Counted from the stretch's first letter, positions 18,392 through 25,401 are shown. The stretch is 64,000 bases of DNA from DATIUV01 sp049322755 (GCA_049322755.1 JBMOQX010000072.1:1-64000); one strand, 5' to 3'. Notes: generated by a model from the sequence alone, not told the origin. Translations and numbers: made by a program.

Positions 18392-18584
18392 GGAGAGGTA
18401 CCGAAGCGGTCATAACGGCGCCGACTCGAAATCGGATGGTCGGGTAAAACCGGCACGTGGTTCGACGAAAACGCACTGCGTTTTCGGACGTCGGCCCTCG
18501 GGGCCGACGGTCCCGGAGCCGCTTCGAGCGGCGCAGGGATGGCGGATCGCCTCAAGGCGAGCCGCCACAATCCCACCCTCTCTG
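18392..18584 (+). pseudogene. disrupted tRNA-Ser(CGA) copy split by a hairpin cassette
   Basis: Bases 18392-18459 repeat the first 68 bases of the intact tRNA-Ser at 18618 without a mismatch: acceptor 5' strand, D arm, CGA anticodon arm and variable arm. The T stem then reads GTGG with one G lost and TTCGA of the T loop, and the gene is broken at 18465. After 103 bases a 3' remnant resumes (AATCCCACCCTCTCTG, 18569-18584). It differs from the intact 3' end in the last acceptor bases and lacks the CCA. The upstream promoter-like TGGTAAAAT is also repeated before both copies. It is probably non-functional. Confidence 0.8.
18466..18568. repeat. four-hairpin palindromic cassette inside the tRNA-Ser copy
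   Basis: The segment is almost wholly made of consecutive hairpins. Hairpin A is CGAAAACGC-ACT-GCGTTTTCG (18466-18486, 9-bp perfect stem). Hairpin B is a 9-bp perfect stem CGTCGGCCC closed by TCG (18489-18509). Hairpin C is GCCGCT-TCG-AGCGGC (18518-18532). Hairpin D is GGCGG/CCGCC with an inner TCGCC/GGCGA stem (18541-18566, one mismatch). It interrupts the T loop of the tRNA copy. No open frame on it is convincing. I do not recognise the element. Confidence 0.8.
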
Positions 18585-18617
18585 ACCTTTCTTTCGTTGG
18601 TAAAATACCGCGCAACC

Positions 18618-18710
18618 GGAGAGGTACCGAAGCGGTCATAACGGCGCCGACTCGAAATCGGATGGTCGGGTAAAACCGGCACGTGGGTTCGAATCCCACC
18701 CTCTCCGCCA
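18618..18710 (+). tRNA. tRNA-Ser (anticodon CGA)
   Basis: The 93-nt gene folds as a class II tRNA: acceptor GGAGAGG/CCTCTCC, discriminator G, encoded CCA, anticodon loop CTCGAAA with anticodon CGA, a long variable arm (TCGG/CCGG type) and a T arm GTGGG-TTCGAAT-CCCAC. It decodes UCG. A TAAAAT at 18601-18606 may be its -10. Its 3' end is the attachment site of the following element. Confidence 0.95.
18697..18710 (+). other. attL core (tRNA-Ser 3' end)
   Basis: CACCCTCTCCGCCA, the last 14 bases of tRNA-Ser, is repeated exactly at 27967-27980 just beyond the integrase gene. The flanking bases differ at both ends, so the identity block is 14 bp. Confidence 0.85.
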
Positions 18711-18935
18711 CGACGCGCCTTAACATCTGGATATAAAGAGGTTTTCTCAGAGAATCCAAGCGCTACCCACAAATCTACCAGCGTTCGGGCGCTGGACGAC
18801 TTTGGACGAGTCAGCGCGAATCTCGTGGCCCAGACTTTGACAGGAGTGCGCCATGGGCAAGAGAAAGGTGACCGGAAGTTTCGTGGGCGTGTGAAGAAAG
18901 CCTAGACCCGCCCGACCGGCGGGAAGGGGGGAAGC

Positions 18936-19220
18936 ATGCCGGTGGTATTCGCGATTCTGGGTGCTCTGTTCATCGCCGGCGGCGTGCTGGCGTTCATCAC
19001 CGCGCGGGCGGTGACTCACGAACTCGCCGGCCTTGTGCTGCTGCTCATCGGCTTCATGCTGGTGGCGACGGCGGCGATCCTCGCGCGGCTTTGGTCCATC
19101 AACAAGACCTTGCGAGCGATCGGCGAGAACGCCTCGATCACGGCCGGAACGTCGAGCTCGGGCGACTTCGAGGAGCGCAGGACGCGCGAGCTCGCCGAGA
19201 AGCTGGCCCGGCGGCCCTGA
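18936..19220 (+). CDS. small membrane protein (cargo gene)
   Basis: The 94-residue protein has two hydrophobic helices (about residues 2-22 and 30-52) joined by a short loop, then a charged helical cytoplasmic tail ending in ELAEKLARRP. A strong AAGGGGGGA ribosome site precedes the ATG. The function is unknown. It and the next gene begin with nearly the same sequence (MPVVF...) and the same leader, suggesting a duplicated 5' module. Both run opposite to the rest of the element, as lysogenic conversion ('moron') genes often do. Confidence 0.7.
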   Translation: MPVVFAILGALFIAGGVLAFITARAVTHELAGLVLLLIGFMLVATAAILARLWSINKTLRAIGENASITAGTSSSGDFEERRTRELAEKLARRP

Positions 19221-19240
19221 TCGGGTTGGAAGGGGGGAGC

Positions 19241-19615
19241 ATGCCCGTCGTGTTTGTCGTTGCCGGTGCGGTCCTCATCGGGGCGGCGTTGACAATCCTC
19301 CCTGATCGAGCGCAAGCGCGTGATCCGTGGCGTCACGTTGGGAAGATCGGGATGATGGACTTGGTGGTCGTCGACGCGGAGCAGGAGCTCAACAAGGACG
19401 TGTATCGCCTCGCCATCGGTAAGGTGTGCGCGGGGCGGGAATTCTGCAAGGTGTTGATCTGGGCTGACGAGCGCATGGTGCCCAAGACCATGCCAATGAC
19501 AGACGCACAAGTTCGGGCCTTGCGAGCCAACTGGACCTATAACGGCCGCACCGGCTCCAGGACGATGCTCTGGTCCTGCGACATCGATCCTGACCCCTCA
19601 AGCTGCTTCAGATGA
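19241..19615 (+). CDS. exported small protein (cargo gene)
   Basis: The 124-residue product starts MPVVFVVAGAVLIGAALT, a likely signal peptide or anchor (cleavage may follow ..DRAQA at about residue 26). The mature part has four Cys residues (CAGREFC near 69-75 and CDIDPDPSSC near 112-121), compatible with two disulfides in the periplasm. An AAGGGGGGA-like ribosome site lies just upstream of the ATG at 19241. No family is recognised. It follows the small membrane protein gene by 20 bases and is probably co-transcribed with it. Confidence 0.65.
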   Translation: MPVVFVVAGAVLIGAALTILPDRAQARDPWRHVGKIGMMDLVVVDAEQELNKDVYRLAIGKVCAGREFCKVLIWADERMVPKTMPMTDAQVRALRANWTYNGRTGSRTMLWSCDIDPDPSSCFR

Positions 19616-19629
19616 GGTAGCGCCCCCCC

Positions 19630-19869
19630 TCACGCCGCCTTCTTTTCCTCCCGCGCCGCTGCCTCGGTCACCAGGCGGTGGAGCTCGAGGAGCGCAGCGC
19701 CTTCTTCGTACCGCGGGTGACAACCGTCATTGCACCACCGGCACACCGCCGTCCTGGTCCGCCCCACGTAGGCCGCTATCCGCTGGACGTTCCAACCGTG
19801 ACGGCGCAGATCGAGGATCAGGCGGCGCCAGTCAACGGGCTTGTGGGAAGGTCGGGGAATGGGGGTCAT
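19630..19869 (-). CDS. small helix-turn-helix-like protein
   Basis: The 79-residue protein has a probable DNA-binding helix-turn-helix at about residues 15-48 (NVQRIAAYVGRTRTAVCRWC), which resembles transposase or phage regulator HTH modules. Two closely spaced Cys (CRWCNDGC gives three) and a His could bind metal. The ATG at 19869 is chosen as the first plausible start after a purine-rich leader. It is the last gene of the long minus-strand series of the element. Confidence 0.6.
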   Translation of the reverse strand: MTPIPRPSHKPVDWRRLILDLRRHGWNVQRIAAYVGRTRTAVCRWCNDGCHPRYEEGAALLELHRLVTEAAAREEKKAA

Positions 19870-19907
19870 GGGGTCGCTCTCCTCTCGTGGCCCTCGCGCG
19901 CGCGCGT

Positions 19908-20150
19908 TTACTGCCCGAGCAGGCTCTTGCCGGCCTGGGCGCTCGGCAGGCCCGTGACCGGGCTGCTGGTGTCGCCTGCGCCGCTTCCGGTGGCGAGCAG
20001 GCTCATGGTCCCCCGCCGGCGCTTGTTCCTGCTCTGCATCGCCTTGCTGGAGGCCTCGGCGTCGGCCTTGCTGGTGTCGGCCGCCGGGGTCTGGTAGATC
20101 ACGGTCGGCGCGGAGCCGCCGCCCAAGAGCTTCTCGATGAATCCGCACAT
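19908..20150 (-). CDS. small phage protein, MC-N-terminus and LLGQ C-terminus
   Basis: The 80-residue protein begins MCGFIEKLLGGG, has a charged central helix and a Gly/Ser-rich tail ending in GKSLLGQ. From memory, small proteins with an MC start and a TLLG-type end are encoded next to internal virion protein genes in tailed phages, often podoviruses. The exact function is not known. It is separated from the gp14-like gene only by the J-domain gene, which fits that context. The family link is a pattern match, not a proven homology. Confidence 0.6.
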   Translation of the reverse strand: MCGFIEKLLGGGSAPTVIYQTPAADTSKADAEASSKAMQSRNKRRRGTMSLLATGSGAGDTSSPVTGLPSAQAGKSLLGQ

Positions 20151-20170
20151 CGTCTGTCTCCTTCTGGTGG

Positions 20171-20590
20171 TCAGTCGATCGCCATGACCCAGCCCTGCTC
20201 GGTGAGCACGGCCTTGCGCAGTTCGCGGCGCTCCTTCGCCTCCATGGCCTCATCGTAGGTCATGGTCGGGCGGGCGTTGACCGCGGCGCTGGCGGGGTAG
20301 CCGGGCTGGTGGTACGGCGTCGTGGGCCCGTGGGGCTCCTCCTCGCCGCCGGGGGTCTGGGGCCGCTTGACCGGACGGCCGCGCAGGCTCGCATCGTAGC
20401 CCTTGCGCCGCTTGGGCTCTGAGAGCACCTCGTAGGCGCGATTGACGGCCTTGATCGTCTCCTCGCCCGCCTTGTCGTCGGGGTGGCGGTCGGGGTGCAG
20501 CTGGCTCACCAGGCGGCGGTACGCGGCGGTGATGTCCTGCGCGCTGGCGTCGCGCTCGACCCCGAGGATATCGTAGTGCGTCGGCGTCAT
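20171..20590 (-). CDS. J-domain (DnaJ-like) protein
   Basis: The 139-residue protein begins with a J domain at about residues 1-65. THYDILGVERDASAQDITAAY is followed by LHPDRHPDD, carrying the HPD tripeptide that stimulates DnaK ATPase, and ends YEVLSEPKRRKGYD. The rest is a Pro-rich linker and a helical tail; there is no zinc finger or client-binding domain, so it is a class III J protein. It probably recruits host DnaK to an element-specific process such as replication or particle assembly. The ATG at 20590 has a GGAG site upstream. Confidence 0.88.
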   Translation of the reverse strand: MTPTHYDILGVERDASAQDITAAYRRLVSQLHPDRHPDDKAGEETIKAVNRAYEVLSEPKRRKGYDASLRGRPVKRPQTPGGEEEPHGPTTPYHQPGYPASAAVNARPTMTYDEAMEAKERRELRKAVLTEQGWVMAID

Positions 20591-20677
20591 GTCACTCCTC
20601 TCCGATGGCACGTTGAAGGTTGGGGGCGCGGCTCGGAATCGGCTCCCCGGGGGTCCACCAGAACTCCTGGCCGAGCA

Positions 20678-21244
20678 TCAGAAGTCGTCCAGGGAACGGC
20701 TGGTGCCGTAGATGCCGAAGTTGGCGCTGCGCAGCTTGTCCGGGTTGGTGCCGCCGGTTTTCCAGCCGGGGCCGTAGAGGTCGGCACCGGTGGCGAGGAG
20801 CGAGGCGCCTGCACCGATGGTGGCGGAGCGCAGCGCGTTGCGTCCGGAGGCGGTGTGGCCCGCGGCGGCCTGGTCGAGCTTGGCGCCGATCCGGCCCCCC
20901 GCGAGGATCTCGGCGAGCGCGTCGAATTCCCCGCGCGTCTCGATGTCCTGCACGATCTTCACCGGCGTCCCGGCGTCGCTGGAGACCCCGGAGGCGCCCA
21001 GCGCGGCGGTCGCCTGGCCCACCTGCGCGCGCACCTGGCGGCGGATCCGGTCGGCCCGCACTTCACCGGCTTCCCGTTCCGCTTGCGCGTCCGCCGCGGC
21101 CTGCTGCGCCTGGAAGTTGTGGAAGCGCTTCTGCTGCTGCCCCTGCGAGATGGTGTTGATCGCCGAGAGGCCGGCGCCGACCGCCGCGATCGTCCCCGCG
21201 TTGGCGGCGAAGAAGCTGCCGATGATCTCCAAACCGGTGCACAT
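20678..21244 (-). CDS. podovirus internal virion protein-like (gp14 type)
   Basis: The 188-residue protein begins MCTGLEIIGSFF and has an Ala/Gly-rich hydrophobic stretch to about residue 32. A long Gln/Ala/Arg-rich helical region (about 35-90) follows, then a second hydrophobic patch near 145-155. This layout, including the M-C start, resembles the internal virion (ejection) protein gp14 of T7-like phages, which enters the host membrane during DNA ejection. The similarity is architectural; confirmation needs a profile search. Its presence without capsid genes is unusual. Confidence 0.6.
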   Translation of the reverse strand: MCTGLEIIGSFFAANAGTIAAVGAGLSAINTISQGQQQKRFHNFQAQQAAADAQAEREAGEVRADRIRRQVRAQVGQATAALGASGVSSDAGTPVKIVQDIETRGEFDALAEILAGGRIGAKLDQAAAGHTASGRNALRSATIGAGASLLATGADLYGPGWKTGGTNPDKLRSANFGIYGTSRSLDDF

Positions 21245-21256
21245 GATCCGCCCCCC

Positions 21257-22060
21257 TCAGGCCGCTTCCGGCTCGGGCGGCGCCTCGCCGGCGTTCGATG
21301 CGTCGAGCTCGGCCGCGTCCTGGTCTGCACCGCGGCGCGCCTGCAGGTCCATCGCCTCGTCGAGGTCGGCGAGCAGCTGCAGGCCGTCGGCGTGGATCAG
21401 CCGACCCAGCGGCTGGGGCATGACGGTCGCCGGCATGCGATCGTAGGGCCACAGCCGCGAGTCGTGGCGCGCGAAGTGCATCTCGACCAGGTGCCGCACG
21501 TGATCGGGCCGCAGCGCCGCGATGGTGGACGAAGGCACCCGCGAGCCGATCATCGGCTGAACCTGCTGAGCGATGCGCCAGCACTGCGCGAGGGCTTCGA
21601 GCAGCTGGTCGGCCGCGGCCTCGGCCTTCTGGCCCCACGCGCTGCGCTCCTCGATGAGGGCCTCGATCGCCGCGCGCCGCCGCTCCAGTTCCGAGCGCCG
21701 CTCGCGCTCCCGGGCGACGAGGAATTGCTCGCGCGCGCTCTCGAGCGCCAGCGCCATCACGTCGCGGGCGCTGCGATGGTCGGCGAGCTCGCGCTTCAAG
21801 CGCTGCACGCCCTCGTCGCTGTCGGCGCCGAGCGCGCCCAGGACTTCGCGCTTTACCCGCACCTCCAAGGCCTTGAGCGCGCCGTCCATGGCCTTGAGCC
21901 GCGCCTCCAGCAGCCCCACGCCCTGGCGGATCTCAGCGCTGCTCAACCTGCCCAGCGGCTTGCGGAAGATCTCGCGCAGCGGGTCGTCGGTCTTGCTCTG
22001 CGGCCGCTCCGGAATCTGCACCACGTTGTCCGTCGTCATCTCGCTGTCTCCTTCGCTCAT
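21257..22060 (-). CDS. coiled-coil phage-like protein of unknown function
   Basis: The product of up to 267 residues has a long coiled coil at about residues 50-150 (rich in Glu, Arg, Leu and Ala), a middle region with Trp and Pro, and an acidic C-terminal tail. I do not recognise a family. Two starts are plausible: ATG 22060, which overlaps the upstream stop as ATGA, and ATG 22039, which has a good GGAG Shine-Dalgarno. It lies between the scaffold-like and internal-virion-like genes, so a structural or assembly role is inferred only from position. Confidence 0.6.
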   Translation of the reverse strand: MSEGDSEMTTDNVVQIPERPQSKTDDPLREIFRKPLGRLSSAEIRQGVGLLEARLKAMDGALKALEVRVKREVLGALGADSDEGVQRLKRELADHRSARDVMALALESAREQFLVARERERRSELERRRAAIEALIEERSAWGQKAEAAADQLLEALAQCWRIAQQVQPMIGSRVPSSTIAALRPDHVRHLVEMHFARHDSRLWPYDRMPATVMPQPLGRLIHADGLQLLADLDEAMDLQARRGADQDAAELDASNAGEAPPEPEAA

Positions 22061-22260
22061 TTCATGGGTCTTACGTTGATCGGGACGTTGATGCCCACCA
22101 TGTCCCGCAGCCGCCGGTTCTGCTCGTCGCGCGGCTCGAAGGCGAGCGGGACCTTCGCCATCTGCAGCAGGGTCTTTTCCCGCTTGCGCTTGTCTCCTTT
22201 GCCGAGCGGCTCGCCGAGGATCGCCGCGCTCGTCACCAGGTCAACCGGATTGCCGCACAT
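22057..22260 (-). CDS. small phage protein with MCG N-terminus
   Basis: The 67-residue basic protein starts MCGNPVDLVTSAAILG and then has a Lys/Arg-rich central stretch (GKGDKRKREKT). Its M-C-G start recalls the two other M-C proteins in this element, and small proteins of this look occur among podovirus head genes. No further function can be given. It begins four bases after the scaffold-like gene's stop and overlaps the next gene by four bases (ATGA). Confidence 0.55.
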   Translation of the reverse strand: MCGNPVDLVTSAAILGEPLGKGDKRKREKTLLQMAKVPLAFEPRDEQNRRLRDMVGINVPINVRPMK

Positions 22261-22264
22261 CGGG

Positions 22265-22909
22265 TCACCTCGCTTTCGAGAACTTCTGGTCCCACGCGCG
22301 CGACATGCTTTCGATCAGCCACGCGGAGTTTCCTGCGCCGGTCAGGTCGATCAGCTCGGCGATGCGCGGGTCGCGCTGCTCGAGCCGCTCGTACAGCTTC
22401 CGGGCCGAGGCCAGGATCGCGCCCGCCTGATCGCCGTGCCGCAGCTCAAGCTCCGCCTGCGCCGCGAGGCGGGCGTGCTCCAGCGCCTCGTCGTCGGGGA
22501 GGCCCTGCCGGACGTTGCGCGCCATCACCTGCACGGCCACGTCGACCACGGCCGCCGGCACGCCCTCGGCGTGGAGCGCCTGCGCGATTTCGGCCGAGAG
22601 CTCGCGCTCCTGCGGGCTCGGCTCCGGGCCGCTCCGCAGCGCGCTGAAGTCGTAACCGGCCGGCGTCGCGGGCCGCGCGAGCCACTCCGCGCCCTCCGGC
22701 AGCCGCTCCGGGGGTTGTGCGTCGCCGGTCCCTTGCCGCTCGGGGTAGGCAGCCGCGAAGGCCCTGGTCATCTCACTGACCGCCCGCGCGTCACCGCTCA
22801 CGTACCGGTCCATGAACTCGGCGTTTTCCCGCAGCGCGACCAGTTGCGTCCTCGCGGCCTCCGCCGTGCCCGGCTCGCTGCTCTGCTGCTGCTCGTTGTC
22901 GCTCATCAT
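22265..22909 (-). CDS. phage scaffold-like protein
   Basis: The protein has about 214 residues. The N-terminus is acidic, followed by RTQLVALRENAEFMDRYVSG and AVSEMTRAFAAAYPE, a pattern I associate with phage capsid-assembly (scaffolding) proteins and their neighbours. The C-terminal half is helical and charged, ending in a basic segment (KFSKAR) like the capsid-binding end of many scaffolds. The start is one of two adjacent ATGs (22909 or 22906); the first overlaps the upstream gene's stop. No capsid gene is present for it to act on within the element. Confidence 0.5.
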   Translation of the reverse strand: MMSDNEQQQSSEPGTAEAARTQLVALRENAEFMDRYVSGDARAVSEMTRAFAAAYPERQGTGDAQPPERLPEGAEWLARPATPAGYDFSALRSGPEPSPQERELSAEIAQALHAEGVPAAVVDVAVQVMARNVRQGLPDDEALEHARLAAQAELELRHGDQAGAILASARKLYERLEQRDPRIAELIDLTGAGNSAWLIESMSRAWDQKFSKAR

Positions 22910-23307
22910 GCCTCCCGTGTAAAAACGTCCCGTACCTGCCACGCCAGGCAGCGCGCGAGTTGCCCCAGCGCGAAGCCCGCCTGCCGCAGCGCTGCGCCCG
23001 CGTGACGCCACCAAAGCACCGCCTCCGGCACGATATCGCTCACCTCCACCAGCGGCCAGCGCGAGCCCTCCTCGCCCGGCCCAGGGGCGACGTAGCGCTG
23101 CCGGCCGACGACGCCAATCGCATCCCCGACCCGGCAACCAGCGAGCCGGTGGCGCACCACTGGATCCGCCGCGAGTAGCCGCACGGTGACGTGCTCGCCG
23201 TTCGCGCCGGTGTCCACGCGCAGGGTCGCCAGCACCACATGCCGGCCGTCGCGCCACAGGTGCGGCTCGGGGGCAGCGCTGATGCAACCGTGCGCGAGGA
23301 GGGTCAC
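22906..23307 (-). CDS. predicted OB-fold single-stranded-DNA-binding-like protein
   Basis: The 133-residue protein shows an Ssb-like strand pattern in its first 95 residues: GCISAAPEPHLWRDGRHVVLATLRVDT, then VVRHRLAGCRVGDAIGVVGRQRY. This resembles the N-terminal OB fold of SSB or PriB-like replication proteins, but the typical acidic SSB tail is missing; instead there is a Trp/Ala-rich helix. The GTG start overlaps the stop of the gene before it (GTGA), and its own stop overlaps the scaffold-like start (ATGA). Position after the dnaC-like gene supports a replication role. Confidence 0.5.
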   Translation of the reverse strand: MTLLAHGCISAAPEPHLWRDGRHVVLATLRVDTGANGEHVTVRLLAADPVVRHRLAGCRVGDAIGVVGRQRYVAPGPGEEGSRWPLVEVSDIVPEAVLWWRHAGAALRQAGFALGQLARCLAWQVRDVFTREA

Positions 23308-23438
23308 GGCCGGACCCTCGCCGAGGTGGGGACGGCGCCGGGACGTGGGTGCCGGTGGGGGTAGCCCTCCAGGTCACCGGATGCGGCCTTTCCGGTCAGG
23401 CAGTTGCGGCTCGGATCGGCGGAAAAGGTCTCCGTCAC
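23304..23438 (-). CDS. very small ORF between dnaC-like and OB-fold genes
   Basis: The GTG at 23438 overlaps the dnaC-like stop (GTGA), and the stop at 23304 overlaps the next gene's GTG, giving a 44-residue peptide. The chain of overlaps is the main evidence that it is translated. The peptide has one Cys, several His and Pro (GYPHRHPRPG), and no recognised domain. It may mostly serve translational coupling. Confidence 0.5.
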   Translation of the reverse strand: MTETFSADPSRNCLTGKAASGDLEGYPHRHPRPGAVPTSARVRP

Positions 23439-24163
23439 TGGCGCCCCCTCGCCGACGTGCCGTCGAGGGCGAGCACCTGGCCGCCGTTCTCCAGCAGCCG
23501 ATCCGCGAGCCGCTCGCCGAGCTCGATATTGAGCTCCCGCCAGGTCAGGTTCGACGCGAGCAGGGTTGGGCGGCACTCGCGATAGCGAGCGTCCACCAGC
23601 GCCACCAGCGCGGCGCGCTCGGAATCCCACGAGGGTCGCGCCACCTCGTCGAGCGCGAGCAAGTGCGGGCGCGTGAACTCGGGCCCCCGCTCATCACCGC
23701 GCCGCGACCAGTCGCCGCCGAAAGCCGCGAGGGCATCGGCCATCGTCGCGTAGCGCGCCGGGACCAGCTGCTCGACCGCGGCCTGCACGATCGCCGCGAG
23801 GAGGTGCGTCTTACCCACGCCGACCGGGCCGGTGAGCACCAGGCACGTCCCGGCGTGAACGTTCGTCTCCAGGTCGGCTACGTAACGCCGGCAGGCCTCG
23901 AGCGCGGCCGCCTGCTTGGGCGTGCGTGGCCGGTAGTCGGCGAACCCGCGCCCGCTGAAACGCGCGGGGATCGCCGCGGCGACGGTGAGGCTGAAGAGGC
24001 GCTGCGCCCGCTGGATCGCCCGGTCGGACTCTGCGCGGCGCGCTCGTTCGTCGGCGATGCAGTTGTCGCAGCGCCCGATCCAGCGGCCGGCGACGAACAC
24101 GCGCCGGAATTCGCCGTGGGTCTCACAGCGGCCGATCTCGCCCACCACGTCGGTGTCGCTCAT
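23435..24163 (-). CDS. DnaC/IstB-type replication ATPase (helicase loader)
   Basis: The 242-residue protein is a AAA+ helicase-loader type ATPase. An N-terminal Cys/His cluster (CETHGEF, then CDNC) forms a probable zinc site at about residues 12-37. The ATPase domain follows with Walker A GPVGVGKTH near residue 110 and Walker B LLALDEV near 163. It is related to E. coli DnaC and phage lambda P-like partners and would load a replicative helicase at the element's origin. It overlaps the upstream initiator-like gene by four bases (ATGA). Confidence 0.85.
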   Translation of the reverse strand: MSDTDVVGEIGRCETHGEFRRVFVAGRWIGRCDNCIADERARRAESDRAIQRAQRLFSLTVAAAIPARFSGRGFADYRPRTPKQAAALEACRRYVADLETNVHAGTCLVLTGPVGVGKTHLLAAIVQAAVEQLVPARYATMADALAAFGGDWSRRGDERGPEFTRPHLLALDEVARPSWDSERAALVALVDARYRECRPTLLASNLTWRELNIELGERLADRLLENGGQVLALDGTSARGRQ

Positions 24164-24963
24164 CGGTCGCTCCCCGTCGGGAGGTCGGTCGAATAATTTT
24201 TTTGCTGCAGGTCGACATCAAATGCGCCCCGCCGCCCGATCCCGTTGCCGGGCCGGCTGCGCTCGCGCCGGACCCAGTTCAGCCAGGCGTGGCGCCAGTT
24301 CTTGCGCCGCTTGCCGGCGCCCTCGCCCTCCGTCCAGTACTCGCAAAATCCGGCGTACACCTCCGCCGGGTTGAGATCGCTCCGCGTCTCGACGCAGGCC
24401 TGCCGCCAGTCCTCGGGGATCGTCTCGGGACCGCTAAAAGCAGTGGGAGCACGCTTGCGTGCGCTCTCTGGTTTTACGACTCCGACAACGACTCCGACTC
24501 CGACTACGGGCGCGCGCGCCGGACATTCGTCGGGCATGTGTCCGTCACCTGTCGGGCGCGTGTCAGGCATTTGCGCGGTGCGTTCCTTGATTTGACGGAT
24601 GTTTTCCAGAACGTCGGGTTCGTCATGGAGTAGGCTGTCGGGCGGTGGCGGGCGCAGAAATGTGCGCGCCCGGAAGCGCTGTTTGAATCTTGGAATGTAG
24701 ATGAACCGCTTCCCATCCACGTCGTAAGTGCGCACCAAGTCGGCGTCGACCAGGCCGTTCAGGATCTTGAGCGCGTCGTCGCGCCCCTTGACGTTGCACA
24801 CGTCCCGCCAGGTGCGCACCAGCTGGCCATCAGAGGCATCGTAGGTGCCGAGGTCGTCGACGCGCAGGAGAAGCGCGACGTAGGCCAGGCGCTCGACCGG
24901 GTGCGCGAGCGAGAGCCAGCGGTCGGATTCGAGAAGCGCTTCGCGGATGACGCGGCTCGGCAT
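24160..24963 (-). CDS. phage replication initiator-like protein (lambda O type)
   Basis: The 267-residue protein begins with a winged-helix-like domain (VIREALLESDRWLSLAHPVE, then DASDGQLVRTWRDVC) of the type found in phage and satellite replication proteins. A low-complexity linker (VVGVGVVVGVV near residue 155) and a C-terminal region with FCEYWTEGEGAGKRRKNWRHAW follow; this is a DnaC-partner-like segment seen in phage O-type proteins. I choose ATG 24961-24963 with GGGGAG six bases upstream; a GTG lies just before it. The element's origin may lie within or near the gene, as in lambda O. Confidence 0.65.
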   Translation of the reverse strand: MPSRVIREALLESDRWLSLAHPVERLAYVALLLRVDDLGTYDASDGQLVRTWRDVCNVKGRDDALKILNGLVDADLVRTYDVDGKRFIYIPRFKQRFRARTFLRPPPPDSLLHDEPDVLENIRQIKERTAQMPDTRPTGDGHMPDECPARAPVVGVGVVVGVVKPESARKRAPTAFSGPETIPEDWRQACVETRSDLNPAEVYAGFCEYWTEGEGAGKRRKNWRHAWLNWVRRERSRPGNGIGRRGAFDVDLQQKNYSTDLPTGSDR

Positions 24964-25014
24964 CACGCGCTCCCCTGAGCGGGCTCGAGGACCTTGGGGC
25001 GCATGGCGGCGACC

Positions 25015-25290
25015 TCAGGCCGCGAGCCGGTGATCGTCGAGCCCGGCGCGGGCGCGGGCGGCCTCGAGGCGCTTCACGAGCTCGCGGATCGCCGCGTCGT
25101 CATCGCCGCGCACGTGCGCCGAGATCATCGCGTCGACCTCGCTCTCCGGCCAGGCTGAGCGCTTGGGGCCGATCTTCACCGGCTTCGGGAACAGGCCCTC
25201 GCCGATACGGGTGTAAAGGGTGGCGTGGCTGTAGCCCATGCGATCCTGGACCACCGGCTTATGCAAGAGCCGTTCGGGACGGGTGTGCAT
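25015..25290 (-). CDS. AlpA-like regulator (phage/satellite excision regulator)
   Basis: The 91-residue protein has an AlpA-type helix-turn-helix. The stretch after residue 10 reads VVQDRMGYSHATLYTRIGEG, and FPKPVKIGPKRSAWPESEVDAMI is the family's sheet-helix signature. AlpA proteins activate integrase genes and act in excision and gene control of P4-like elements. It lies between the initiator-like gene and a divergent-looking AT-rich region with a tandem TGACGTCA repeat, which is a likely operator. A short C-terminal helix is extra. Confidence 0.88.
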   Translation of the reverse strand: MHTRPERLLHKPVVQDRMGYSHATLYTRIGEGLFPKPVKIGPKRSAWPESEVDAMISAHVRGDDDAAIRELVKRLEAARARAGLDDHRLAA

Positions 25291-25375
25291 TCTGTTCCTC
25301 CGTTCATGACATGATCGTCTGTATTGACGATGGATGAATTGAACGCGAAGATGGCCGCGTCGCGCGACCCTAATT

Positions 25376-25401
25376 TGACGTCAAAAAATGACGTCAAAAA
25401 A
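25376..25401. promoter_or_regulatory. tandem operator-like repeat TGACGTCAAAAAA x2
   Basis: Two perfect copies of the 13-mer TGACGTCAAAAAA stand head to tail at 25376-25388 and 25389-25401. Each contains the 8-bp palindrome TGACGTCA. They lie upstream of the AlpA-like gene and directly at the end of the next gene. The AT-rich composition stands out from its surroundings. The binding protein is not known. Confidence 0.6.

Noticed and set aside
18288..18772. Minus-strand frames over the tRNA-Ser pair with GGIRTHVPV-like text
   Set aside because: These are the familiar false proteins that arise from translating tRNA-Ser genes and their repeats on the opposite strand.
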